16,188 nucleotides of DNA, taken from NCBI GenBank assembly GCA_031285575.1, contig JAITVX010000030.1:1-16188 (forward strand), read 5' to 3'. Under the pieces are notes generated by a model. The model did no database searches. It worked only from the letters and a program-made list of their open reading frames with translations, and had not been told where the DNA came from. A program made the translations under genes and the position numbers. Source of the stretch: Bacteroidales bacterium. GTDB taxonomy: Bacteria > Bacteroidota > Bacteroidia > Bacteroidales > VadinHA17. Each line of letters begins with the position of its first letter. Positions within the stretch are counted from its first letter, which is position 1. This document shows, in pieces, positions 7,138-14,065 of this stretch.

Positions 7138-7578
7138 TTATTTCCTGTAAGTGTCGAGCATGTCGAAAAGTGCACCGCTGTTTTCCGGCATCAGATACCA
7201 CTTGTCGCCAACGCTGGCGTGTCTGCTCTCTTTCCACAACTGCACCCAGCTGTTTTCGTCGTTGCGCATGCCGCGGTAGTGCAGTATCAGCGCATAGTCG
7301 GCGGCACCCGTTTGCGCCATGGCTCCGCTGCCGTTAAGCGCCGTATCGATTACGCACTGTGCAAGCGCCGTTTCTATTGCAGCCCTGTGGTACGTTTCAA
7401 CAGGTATCGGGTTTGTTGCATACGGAAACAGAATGCCTACCGTATCCACATCCCTGAAGTCGATGTTAAGCCTCAGCGTGTCGGCGCCAGTTTTCACCGC
7501 CACATTGCATCCCTGTTGCATTGCCGCAAGCGCTGCAACACACACTATACATAATGTTAACACTCCTTTTATTTTCAT
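7138..7578 (-). CDS. Small exported protein of unknown function
   Basis: The 146-residue product starts with a basic, then hydrophobic, signal sequence (MKIKGVLTLCIVCVAALAA). A cysteine follows at residue 24 (MQQGC), but the -3 position is Gln rather than Leu, so a lipoprotein is doubtful and cleavage after Ala is as likely. The mature region has an acidic DVDTV segment, a helix-like stretch near 60-80 and a tryptophan-containing segment (SWVQLWKE). I recognise no family or catalytic motif. It stands alone, 186 bp upstream of DUF62 on the same strand and divergent from the FKBP operon. Its codon use looks like that of its neighbours, which supports it as a real gene. Confidence 0.6.
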   Translation of the reverse strand: MKIKGVLTLCIVCVAALAAMQQGCNVAVKTGADTLRLNIDFRDVDTVGILFPYATNPIPVETYHRAAIETALAQCVIDTALNGSGAMAQTGAADYALILHYRGMRNDENSWVQLWKESRHASVGDKWYLMPENSGALFDMLDTYRK

Positions 7579-7870
7579 TTTCAGTTATCGGTTTGTCAAT
7601 ACATTGCAACCAAATCACCAATATGTTCAATGTTGCGAATGTGTACATATATTTTTGCTGCCGTAATATTGACGTATTACACGTTAAATAATAATTTCCA
7701 AATGTATTGCTTTTTCCTGAGAAATAAAAAATATGATAAAAACCGCGATTGAAGTGTCGCCGGGATTTTTTGACGTGATGAAAAACGTGGCGGGTTCCCG
7801 TTCAGAATAGCTTTTTAATACGTTGCCGTAATTTTTTTCAATCATCCGGCAAACTATTCAGGATAGTTGA
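7579..7870. other. Divergent intergenic region upstream of the FKBP operon
   Basis: It is AT-rich except for about 7740-7800, which is more GC-rich and contains a 25-codon open frame. A weak minus-strand TTTG (GTGATTTG, 7614-7621) is the best candidate for a promoter of the 7138-7578 gene. No RNA gene or clear terminator is visible. Confidence 0.35.
7733..7810 (+). CDS. Possible 25-residue small protein (low confidence)
   Basis: An ATG at 7733 opens 25 codons to a TAG ending at 7810. The product would read MIKTAIEVSPGFFDVMKNVA and then GSRSE. It coincides with a GC-richer patch in an AT-rich spacer, which is why it is listed. No TAnnTTTG element lies just upstream and it has no hydrophobic segment. 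It may be chance or a relic. Confidence 0.12.
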   Translation: MIKTAIEVSPGFFDVMKNVAGSRSE

Positions 7871-7878
7871 TATATTTG
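7871..7878 (+). promoter_or_regulatory. -7 promoter element for the FKBP-cyclophilin-DUF3127 operon
   Basis: TATATTTG matches TAnnTTTG exactly. Transcription would start near 7885, giving a leader of about 64 bases to the ATG at 7949. It also makes an upstream in-frame ATG at 7886 an unlikely start. Confidence 0.6.
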
Positions 7879-7948
7879 CACGTTTTTGCATTTCAGTCAT
7901 GTTGAAATGAAATTATTTTGTAAAATCTTAAAATTAAAAACAATCAGT

Positions 7949-8665
7949 ATGAAAGTTAAATTATTTACCGTTTCAGCAATTGCAGCAGGCCTTATAATGG
8001 CCTCATGCGGCACAGGCTCGTTTAATGGAAAATTGGAAACAGGCGAAGACTCGCTGTCGTACGCTTTCGGCATAATAAACTATTACGGCCTTCGTTCGAT
8101 GGACAGTACCTTAGTGCTCGACCCGGCATTTGTAGCCGCGGGAATGGCTGACAGCGAAAGTGGAAAGGCTAAAATGTCTGACATGGATGCAGAAGGCTAT
8201 TTTATAGTTGCCATGAACATGAGACGGCAGGCACAGCAGCAGGCTGCAATGGATGCGTACCGTGCAGAGCACAAGGAATACATTGAGCAGCAGGAAAAGT
8301 TTCTGGCCGACAACAAAACAAAACCGGGCGTAACCACAACTGCAAGCGGATTGCAGTATGAGGTTATAAAAATGGGCAACGGTCCTAAACCTACAATGGC
8401 AAACTCTGTTAAGGCTCATTACGTCGGTACCCTTATCGACGGAACAGAATTCGATTCGTCGCTTAAAAACAACCAGCCTGTTGAGTTTGCAGTGCAGGGT
8501 GTTATACCAGGATGGACAGAGGCCCTGCAGCTGATGCCAACAGGTTCAAAATTTAAACTGTATGTTCCAGAAAACCTGGGTTATGGAGCACAGGCCCGCG
8601 GCGACATAATTAAGCCGTATTCGGCACTTATATTTGAAGTTGAACTCCTTGAAATTGTAAGATAA
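7949..8665 (+). CDS. FKBP-type peptidyl-prolyl cis-trans isomerase, Mip/FkpA-like lipoprotein
   Basis: The 238-residue protein isomerises Xaa-Pro bonds and probably helps fold envelope proteins. The chosen ATG (7949) gives a clean lipoprotein signal, MKVKLFTVSAIAAGLIMASC, with Cys20 as lipidation site; an upstream ATG at 7886 would add 21 residues and hide it. Residues 30-120 resemble the helical FKBP N-terminal dimerisation domain, including a Gln/Ala-rich helix near 92-120. Residues 128-238 form the FKBP domain: Y158 in AHYVG, FDSS at 168-171, VIPGW at 185-189, YVPENLGYG at 205-213 and LIFEVELLEI at 227-236. The ligand-pocket aromatic residues are present. The stop is immediately followed by the cyclophilin ATG, so the two are co-transcribed and likely translationally coupled. 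Confidence 0.93.
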   Translation: MKVKLFTVSAIAAGLIMASCGTGSFNGKLETGEDSLSYAFGIINYYGLRSMDSTLVLDPAFVAAGMADSESGKAKMSDMDAEGYFIVAMNMRRQAQQQAAMDAYRAEHKEYIEQQEKFLADNKTKPGVTTTASGLQYEVIKMGNGPKPTMANSVKAHYVGTLIDGTEFDSSLKNNQPVEFAVQGVIPGWTEALQLMPTGSKFKLYVPENLGYGAQARGDIIKPYSALIFEVELLEIVR

Positions 8666-9133
8666 ATGGCAACAGCAGAAATACATACATCGAAAGGGAT
8701 TATGAAAATCGACTTCTACGAAGCCGATGCACCCGAAACAGTACGCAACTTTATTACTCTTGCAAAAAACGGATTTTACGATGGGCTTGCCTTCCACCGT
8801 GTAATTCCCGACTTTGTAATACAGGGCGGATGCCCGTATTCTGTTGATATGACAGACCCGAAAGTAGGAACAGGCGGGCCGGGATATGCAATAAAATGCG
8901 AACTGAACGGGAATAACCAGACACACGCCCGTGGCGTACTCTCAATGGCCCATGCCGGAAGAGACACAGGCGGTTCGCAGTTTTTTATATGTCACAACAG
9001 GTCGAACACCATGCATTTAGACAGGCAGCACACATGCTTCGGAAAGGTAACCGACGGACTTGACGTTATTGACCAGATACGCCAGGGCGACAAAATTGAC
9101 AGGATTATTATTCATGACGTTGAAAAACAGTAG
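8666..9133 (+). CDS. Cyclophilin-type peptidyl-prolyl cis-trans isomerase
   Basis: This 155-residue protein is a single cyclophilin domain with no signal peptide, so it should act in the cytosol. The core motif FHRVIPDFVIQGG (43-55) supplies the catalytic Arg45, Phe50 and Gln53. GGSQFFI (102-108) and the LDRQHTCFG segment (118-126) complete the active site. The position of human CypA Trp121 is His117 here; bacterial cyclophilins commonly lack that Trp, which usually lowers cyclosporin binding. Length is normal for the compact bacterial (PpiB-like) type. It begins directly after the FKBP stop and is followed after 2 bp by the DUF3127 gene, placing it in the middle of a three-gene operon. Confidence 0.95.
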   Translation: MATAEIHTSKGIMKIDFYEADAPETVRNFITLAKNGFYDGLAFHRVIPDFVIQGGCPYSVDMTDPKVGTGGPGYAIKCELNGNNQTHARGVLSMAHAGRDTGGSQFFICHNRSNTMHLDRQHTCFGKVTDGLDVIDQIRQGDKIDRIIIHDVEKQ

Positions 9134-9135
9134 AA

Positions 9136-9519
9136 ATGGCATTTGAAATTACAGGCAAGGTTATAGACGTTTCGCCGACTAACCAGGTAAGCGAAAAATT
9201 CAAAAAGAGAGAGTTCGTAGTTGAAAAGAAAGAGACTGGTGGAACGACTCTTTTTATCGACTACATAAAATTTCAGCTTATTCAGGAAAAATGCGATCTT
9301 ATCAATGAATCGTTTATGAACGAAGATGTAAAAGTATGGTTTAACCTGAAAGGTAACAAGTGGGAACGCGACGGCAAAGTAAGCTACTTCACCAACCTCG
9401 ACGCATGGAAAGTCGAAAAGGTATCGCAGCAGTCTCCCGGCAGCGAGACTCCCCCATCTCCCCCGGCGTTTGAAGATATGCCGCAGGAATTTGACGACAT
9501 AAGCGATCTTCCGTTCTGA
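9136..9519 (+). CDS. DUF3127 protein with SSB-like acidic C-terminal tip
   Basis: The 127-residue protein matches the DUF3127 pattern as I know it: a beta-rich N-terminal domain (about 3-95) with TGKVIDVSPTNQVSEKFKKR, a long charged middle, and VKVWFNLKGNKWERDGKVSYFTNL, compatible with an OB fold. After it come a Ser/Pro-rich linker (99-112) and an acidic tail ending DDISDLPF (120-127). That layout copies bacterial single-stranded-DNA-binding protein: OB domain, flexible linker, and acidic tip ending in Pro-Phe that docks repair and replication partners. No function is established for the family that I know of. DNA binding is an inference. It is last in the PPIase operon and followed by a terminator-like hairpin. 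Confidence 0.8.
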   Translation: MAFEITGKVIDVSPTNQVSEKFKKREFVVEKKETGGTTLFIDYIKFQLIQEKCDLINESFMNEDVKVWFNLKGNKWERDGKVSYFTNLDAWKVEKVSQQSPGSETPPSPPAFEDMPQEFDDISDLPF

Positions 9520-9534
9520 AAAACACTAAAGGTA

Positions 9535-9560
9535 CATAGAGGGGGGCATTCCCCTCTATG
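9535..9560 (+). terminator. Intergenic hairpin between convergent operons
   Basis: CATAGAGGGG (9535-9544) and CCCCTCTATG (9551-9560) form a perfect 10-bp stem with a six-base loop. It begins 15 bases after the DUF3127 stop and lies 40 bases past the stop of the convergent GH109-like gene, so it could serve both. The U-tracts are weak on both sides. Confidence 0.65.
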
Positions 9561-9600
9561 CTTTGTACAAATATAATGTGGCGTTTTTCCAACGCTCTGT

Positions 9601-11007
9601 TCACGAAAATACGCTAATCATGTCAATAACCTGCCATGGTTTGGCATTTTGCCATTCGCCGCGGGTAAAGTCGGGTATGTCTGCGGCATTGCTCCTGTTC
9701 AGCACCGACTGTTCGCTCAATTCTGTAATGCACGACCATGCCGCGGCGTCATACACATCCTGGTCGAGAGGCAAACCGTTGCGCAGGCAATAAATGAGTC
9801 GCCAGTCCATTATATAGTCCATGCCGCCATGCCCGCCTACTGTCCTGGCTTTTTCGCCAATGTATTTTGAAAGCGGATGCTCGTATTTAGCCATCAGCGC
9901 CTTAAATTCTTCCGGTTTCAAAAAGCTGTGCGCTTCCGGCTCCAGGGCTATTCTCTCTTCAGGATACTTGGAAGCGTAGCCTCTTGTTCCGCTTAGTTTG
10001 TGGATACGGTCATACGGACGGGGGCTGGTGGTGTCGTGCTGTATCATAATGGCGTGTCCGTTCAGTGTGCGAACAAGCGTCGTATTCATATCGCCAAGTT
10101 TGTAAGTTGCCTTAGCTTCCGGAGAATCTTTTCCGAATGTATTTTCGGCATACAGTGAAAGACCGTACTGGTTGGTTGACATGGATGTAAGATAATCGAA
10201 ACGGTCGCCGCGGTTTATTCCCATGATTTGCGCCACCGGACCCAATCCGTGTGTCGGGTATGGATTGCCGGTGTGCTTCTTGCTGTGTTCGAGCCGCCAC
10301 ATTTTGTAATATCCGTTTTTATCATGCTTCAGCTCTCGCAGGTCATGCAGATAGGCGCATTCGCTGTGGTATATCTCGCCAAAAACTCCATTACGCGCCA
10401 TATTCAGTGTTGCCAGCTCAAAGAAGTCGTAGCAGCAGTTTTCCAGCATCATGCAGTGGCGCTGCGTCTTTTCGGCAGTGTCAACCAGCTCCCAGCAGTC
10501 GTTGACGGTGAGCGCCGCCGGAACTTCAACCGCCACATGTTTACCATGTTCCATGGCGTACAGGGCAACAGGCACATGCAATGCCCACGGTGTGGCATTG
10601 TATATAAGGTCGATGTCGTCGCGTTCGCACATTTTTTTCCAGTCTTCTTCGCCCGAATAGGCGAAAGCTTCCTGGCGCCCGGCGTCTGTCAGACTTTTCT
10701 GCACCTTTTCGATACGTTCGGGCATGAGGTCGCAAACGGCTGTAATATTTGTTCCTTCGATGCGCGCCAGCCTGTTAACGGCACCGCCTCCGCGTCCAAG
10801 TCCTACAATGCCTATCCTGACCGTGGCTATGGGATCGCAACGGAATCCCATCACAGACTTTCCCTGTCGCGGGCGTACAGCCTCTTGCTGCGTGTTTTTT
10901 GATTTTTCATTGCTTTGACCTGAATATCCGATTATTCCGGCGGTTCCAACGGCAAGGCTTCCCAAAATTGATTTTTTAAGAAAATCTCTACGAGTGTTTG
11001 AGTTCAT
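9601..11007 (-). CDS. GH109-like Gfo/Idh/MocA oxidoreductase (putative alpha-N-acetylgalactosaminidase)
   Basis: The 468-residue protein starts with a twin-arginine signal (RRDFLKKS at 6-13 and a hydrophobic region to about 28), so it is exported folded, with cofactor. Residues 63-165 form a Rossmann NAD-binding domain with GIVGLGRGGG (66-75), VCDL (91-94) and EVPAA (161-165). The rest follows glycoside hydrolase family 109: MLENCCYDFFELATLNMA (187-204), PTHGLGP (251-257) and a GGHGGMDY motif. GH109 enzymes cleave terminal alpha-N-acetylgalactosamine from glycans such as mucin and A-antigen by an NAD-dependent oxidation-elimination route. Substrate specificity in this family is broad, so the sugar is not certain. 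It lies 58 bp downstream of the phosphatase gene on the same strand with no promoter seen between, so they probably form one transcript. Confidence 0.88.
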   Translation of the reverse strand: MNSNTRRDFLKKSILGSLAVGTAGIIGYSGQSNEKSKNTQQEAVRPRQGKSVMGFRCDPIATVRIGIVGLGRGGGAVNRLARIEGTNITAVCDLMPERIEKVQKSLTDAGRQEAFAYSGEEDWKKMCERDDIDLIYNATPWALHVPVALYAMEHGKHVAVEVPAALTVNDCWELVDTAEKTQRHCMMLENCCYDFFELATLNMARNGVFGEIYHSECAYLHDLRELKHDKNGYYKMWRLEHSKKHTGNPYPTHGLGPVAQIMGINRGDRFDYLTSMSTNQYGLSLYAENTFGKDSPEAKATYKLGDMNTTLVRTLNGHAIMIQHDTTSPRPYDRIHKLSGTRGYASKYPEERIALEPEAHSFLKPEEFKALMAKYEHPLSKYIGEKARTVGGHGGMDYIMDWRLIYCLRNGLPLDQDVYDAAAWSCITELSEQSVLNRSNAADIPDFTRGEWQNAKPWQVIDMISVFS

Positions 11008-11065
11008 GATAACAACGGTTTAATATGTAAAAATATTTTCATGCTGCAGGCATACAATATTTATA

Positions 11066-11617
11066 TCATCTTTCCTGCATTACTTCTTTTTTAAGTTCAT
11101 CAACATCAACGTTTTCAATGAAAGAAGCGATGTTGAAATAGATTCTGTGAAAATTGTATCCTCCGTTCTTCATTTCGTCGATAGCCGCCTCTTTGCTCCA
11201 GCCCTGGAATAAAATACGATACAGGGCAACAACCAGGCCTGTACGGTCAGAGCCATGTTTGCAGTGAATAACAATAGGGCCCTTGCGGTTATAAATAAAA
11301 CGCAGTGCGTTCACTGCATCATCGCGGTCGCAAAATTCGGCCATCATTTTTACGTGGTGAAATGTTAAAAGAGAGGAATATGCCTTATATGGATTGTCAC
11401 TGACAAGCTGCCTTAAATTAAGGACTTCACGTATTCCTTTCCGCTCCAACTCGGCAAATCCCTGTGCATCGGGCTGAGCCGAACGGTATATGCCTTCGTC
11501 AACCATATAAAGGTTATCTACATACTGCACCGGAACAGGAACAGCCCACTGTGGATTTCTCTGCGCCCGGGCTTCAAGCGCAAAAAGCATCAATAAAAAT
11601 ATAAGATACTTGTACAT
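11066..11617 (-). CDS. Exported dual-specificity / tyrosine phosphatase family protein
   Basis: The 183-residue protein has a signal peptide (MYKYLIFLLMLFALEARAQ, cut near residue 19) and a compact cysteine phosphatase domain. The signature HCKHGSDRTG (118-127) gives the CX5R loop with nucleophile Cys119 and Arg125. The upstream GIYRSAQPD (42-50) and REVLNLR (63-69) segments are typical of the DSP/TpbA-like group, which are periplasmic. A candidate general-acid Asp lies in CDRDD (96-100). Substrates may be phosphotyrosine, phosphoinositol or other phosphoesters; nothing here decides. It is first in a likely operon with the GH109-like gene, and its promoter region is shared back-to-back with the flavodoxin-fold gene. 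Confidence 0.87.
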   Translation of the reverse strand: MYKYLIFLLMLFALEARAQRNPQWAVPVPVQYVDNLYMVDEGIYRSAQPDAQGFAELERKGIREVLNLRQLVSDNPYKAYSSLLTFHHVKMMAEFCDRDDAVNALRFIYNRKGPIVIHCKHGSDRTGLVVALYRILFQGWSKEAAIDEMKNGGYNFHRIYFNIASFIENVDVDELKKEVMQER

Positions 11618-11639
11618 CAGGCATTGTGTTTATTAAAGA

Positions 11640-11647
11640 CAAAATTA
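11640..11647 (-). promoter_or_regulatory. -7 promoter element for the phosphatase-GH109 operon
   Basis: The minus strand reads TAATTTTG, an exact TAnnTTTG match, about 23 bases from the ATG at 11617. A second near-match, CATATTTG at 11661-11668, lies further upstream. Confidence 0.5.
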
Positions 11648-11670
11648 ATGAAAGGTTTTACAAATATGTT

Positions 11671-11678
11671 TATATTTG
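11671..11678 (+). promoter_or_regulatory. -7 promoter element for the flavodoxin-MATE operon
   Basis: TATATTTG followed by C matches the consensus. A start near 11685 favours the ATG at 11701 and excludes the ATG at 11626 as the working start. Confidence 0.6.
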
Positions 11679-11700
11679 CCGGACTTTAATGAAATTTATA

Positions 11701-12333
11701 ATGAAAGTAATCGGTATCAACGGAAGCCCGCGCGCAAAGGGCAATACATGGGTGGCATTGAAAACAGCCGGCGAAGCGCTCACAGGCGAAGGAATTGATT
11801 TTGAAATCACCCATATAGGTCATAAACCTATACACGGCTGCATTGCCTGCGGGAAATGCAGCGACAACAGGGACAACAAATGCGCCATTCGCAACGACAA
11901 CTTTAACGACTACATAGATGCCATAAAGGATGCCGACGGACTTATTCTTGGCTCGTCGGTATATTATTCGGGCGTGGCAGGCACAATGAAATGTTTCCTC
12001 GACAGGCTGTTCTATGTTGCAGGCGCCAATGGCAACTGGATGCGCCATAAGGTGGGAGCTTCGGTAGTAGCTGTTCGCCGTACAGGCGGTTCGGTTGCGT
12101 GGAACAGCCTGAATCATTTCCTTACCATTTCGGAAATGACAGTTGCTTCGTCAAACTACTGGAACATAATACATGGAGCGCGGGCAGGAGAAGCCGAACA
12201 GGATGCCGAGGGAATACAGATAATGAAGGTATTGGGCTCCAATATGGCATGGCTGCTGAAATCGCGACAGGCCAGTGCAGAAGTTGCGCCACCACCAGCA
12301 GAAAAGGTATTTATGAACTTCATAAGGCAGTAG
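11701..12333 (+). CDS. Flavodoxin-fold NADPH-dependent FMN reductase family protein
   Basis: From the ATG at 11701 the product is 210 residues and opens with the family-typical MKVIGINGSPRAKGNT, where GSPRxxGNT (8-16) binds the FMN phosphate. The ATG at 11689 is a possible alternative. SSVYYSGVAGTMK (85-97) matches the second flavin-contacting loop. A cysteine cluster, C47-x2-C50-x2-C53 with C61 eight residues on, follows the first strands; in many flavodoxin-family proteins this region holds CxxC-type motifs, sometimes an iron-sulfur or redox site. Likely role: cytosolic flavin-dependent reduction of quinones, aromatic compounds or an iron-sulfur partner. It sits 16 bp upstream of the MATE transporter gene, so the two are probably co-transcribed. 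The exact substrate is unknown. Confidence 0.88.
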   Translation: MKVIGINGSPRAKGNTWVALKTAGEALTGEGIDFEITHIGHKPIHGCIACGKCSDNRDNKCAIRNDNFNDYIDAIKDADGLILGSSVYYSGVAGTMKCFLDRLFYVAGANGNWMRHKVGASVVAVRRTGGSVAWNSLNHFLTISEMTVASSNYWNIIHGARAGEAEQDAEGIQIMKVLGSNMAWLLKSRQASAEVAPPPAEKVFMNFIRQ

Positions 12334-12349
12334 CCTCGCATACCGTACA

Positions 12350-13681
12350 GTGTTTACGCTTCCTTCTTACAAACAAATATGGCATATCTCGTGGCCGCTC
12401 ATGCTTGGGCTGCTGGCGGAGAATATTGTAGGCGTTATTGACACGGCTTTTCTTGGGCATGTGGGAGACCTGGAGCTTGGTGCATCGGCTATTGCGGGGA
12501 CGTATTATGTGATTCTTTTTGTGGTAGGGATGGGGCTCGGCACGGGAACACAAATACTCATAGGACGACGCAACGGCGAGAGGGATTATGGGCGAATTGG
12601 CGGTATTTTTGAGAACAGCCTCTATTTTATTGTCGTTTTCTCGGCGGGAATGATCATCCTTTCATTTCTTTTTTCGCGACAGATACTTGGGGTTATGCTC
12701 CATTCAGATGAGCTTTTGGATGCTGCAATGCGTTTTCTGAATATCCGTGTATTTACGCTGTTTTTCTCTCTTGGCTGCGTCATCATGCGCTCGTTTTTTG
12801 TGGGTATCCAACTGACAAAATATATTGGTCTGGGCGCGTTCATCATTGCCGGTACCAATTTTGTGCTCGACTACGTGCTTATCTTCGGAAAATTTGGCTT
12901 CCCCAAAATGGGTCTGGAGGGCGCTGCCATTGCCTCCGTACTCGCAGAAGTAGCCGGGCTGATTTACTTCATCTGGATAACGGCGCTGAAGATTGATTTG
13001 AAGAAATATAATCTTTTCCGCTTTGCGAAGCCACAGTGGACGATTGTTGTGCAGACACTGAAACTGTCGGTTTTCACCATGCTTCAGAATCTCATATCGC
13101 TCAGTACTTTTTTCCTGTTTTTTGTCGCTATTGAAAAAACCGGCGAGAAAAACTTAGCCGCCAGCAACATTGTAAGGAGTTATTATATTCTTACGCTTGC
13201 CCCCCTCTGGGCTTTCGGTTCGTCTGCCAGTACGCTGGTCAGCAACGTTATCGGTGCACGGCAGCAGCGTTACGTTTTCAGGATTATTCAGCGAGTGGTT
13301 TTATTCGGCATGGTAACATCGGTCATCGCCTTTCTTCCGGCACTGGTATCGGCACGTGGGGTTATGTCGCTGTACACCAACGATGCTGAGCTGATTGAGC
13401 TGGGATTCAGGGCTCTTTACGTGCTTGGTATTGCGGGTGTCCTCTCGTCGGTGGCATGGATTATTTTCTCCGCCATTTCGGCCACGGGCAACACCATGAT
13501 AGCTCTTTTTATAGAGGGTTTTACGCTTGTGTGTTACCTCGGCTCGGTATATTACTTCGCCGCACGGTTTCCCCACCGCCTCGAAATCATATGGTGTGCA
13601 GAAAACGTTTATCACGTGCTGCTCGGCACGCTCAGCATCCTCTACCTGCGTACCAATCACTGGAAGAAAAAAGAGATATAG
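12350..13681 (+). CDS. MATE family efflux transporter
   Basis: The 443-residue integral membrane protein has about twelve hydrophobic segments in two similar halves. It opens with YKQIWHISWPLMLGLLAENI and VIDTAFLGHVGDLELGASAI, the conserved first helices of MATE transporters, in which the Asp of DTAFLG is a known cation-coupling position in related proteins. MATE proteins use a sodium or proton gradient to expel cationic drugs and metabolites. The start is a GTG with no in-frame ATG nearby; the sequence from GTG aligns with the expected family start. It is second in the operon after the flavodoxin-fold gene, suggesting export of a compound that the reductase modifies, or shared stress control. 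No truncation is visible. Confidence 0.92.
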   Translation: MFTLPSYKQIWHISWPLMLGLLAENIVGVIDTAFLGHVGDLELGASAIAGTYYVILFVVGMGLGTGTQILIGRRNGERDYGRIGGIFENSLYFIVVFSAGMIILSFLFSRQILGVMLHSDELLDAAMRFLNIRVFTLFFSLGCVIMRSFFVGIQLTKYIGLGAFIIAGTNFVLDYVLIFGKFGFPKMGLEGAAIASVLAEVAGLIYFIWITALKIDLKKYNLFRFAKPQWTIVVQTLKLSVFTMLQNLISLSTFFLFFVAIEKTGEKNLAASNIVRSYYILTLAPLWAFGSSASTLVSNVIGARQQRYVFRIIQRVVLFGMVTSVIAFLPALVSARGVMSLYTNDAELIELGFRALYVLGIAGVLSSVAWIIFSAISATGNTMIALFIEGFTLVCYLGSVYYFAARFPHRLEIIWCAENVYHVLLGTLSILYLRTNHWKKKEI

Positions 13682-14065
13682 AAAGGTGTGGCATGCGGCA
13701 ATCGAAGTAATCGACAGAAAAATAGCCTCCATTTGGAAAGTAAAAGAGAAAATGGAGCTGATAAACGGACATTTCGACATTATTTATTCTGTCAAAGATT
13801 CTTTACGGGCGTAATTATTAACGTCAAGAGGCGAGATATACAATTTTTTTAGAACTTCAAAACCGAAAAGATAACGCTGGTCGGGAATCGATTGGGAGTG
13901 ACAGACTGCACCGATAAGTAACGCCGGTTTGCCTGGTACTGTTAAAAAGATAATCATGGTATAAATTCAATAATTTGTCCATCATGCAGGGATACCATTT
14001 GATGGGTTTGAAAAAAATCAAGTGGCGTAACATCAATGATACATATAAAATTGCTTGTATGGGAT
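13682..14065. other. Gap between the convergent MATE and TonB-receptor genes
   Basis: This 384-bp region holds no gene I recognise. It contains one minus-strand 57-codon frame (13784-13957) and a weak inverted repeat (CCATCA 13979-13984 with TGATGG 14000-14005, 15-base loop) that could lie at the 3' end of the receptor transcript. No strong terminator is visible for either flanking gene. Confidence 0.4.
13784..13957 (-). CDS. Possible 57-residue small protein or gene remnant (low confidence)
   Basis: An ATG at 13957 opens 57 codons on the minus strand, starting MIIFLTVPGKPALLIGAVCH and ending with a TAA at 13784. A stop lies three codons upstream, so it is not a simple 5' truncation in this frame. 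There is no TAnnTTTG element just upstream, and no known domain. Its composition is protein-like, so a short gene or the remnant of a longer one are both possible. Confidence 0.2.
   Translation of the reverse strand: MIIFLTVPGKPALLIGAVCHSQSIPDQRYLFGFEVLKKLYISPLDVNNYARKESLTE

Noticed and set aside
7886..7948. Upstream in-frame ATG extending the FKBP protein by 21 residues
   Set aside because: It would start at the predicted transcription start and put extra residues before a good lipoprotein signal peptide.
10228..10902. A 224-codon plus-strand frame opposite the GH109-like gene
   Set aside because: Antisense to a gene with clear family motifs; composition rich in Cys and His typical of shadow frames.
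11626..11700. Upstream in-frame ATG extending the flavodoxin-fold protein
   Set aside because: The -7 element at 11671-11678 lies inside this extension, and the family normally starts at MKVIGINGSPR.
13527..13814. A 95-codon plus-strand frame running past the MATE stop
   Set aside because: Most of it is another frame of the MATE gene; the tail beyond 13681 has no recognisable domain.
13979..14005. Six-base-arm inverted repeat as a terminator of the receptor gene
   Set aside because: Short arms, a 15-base loop and no U-tract make it weak; noted only within the gap entry.
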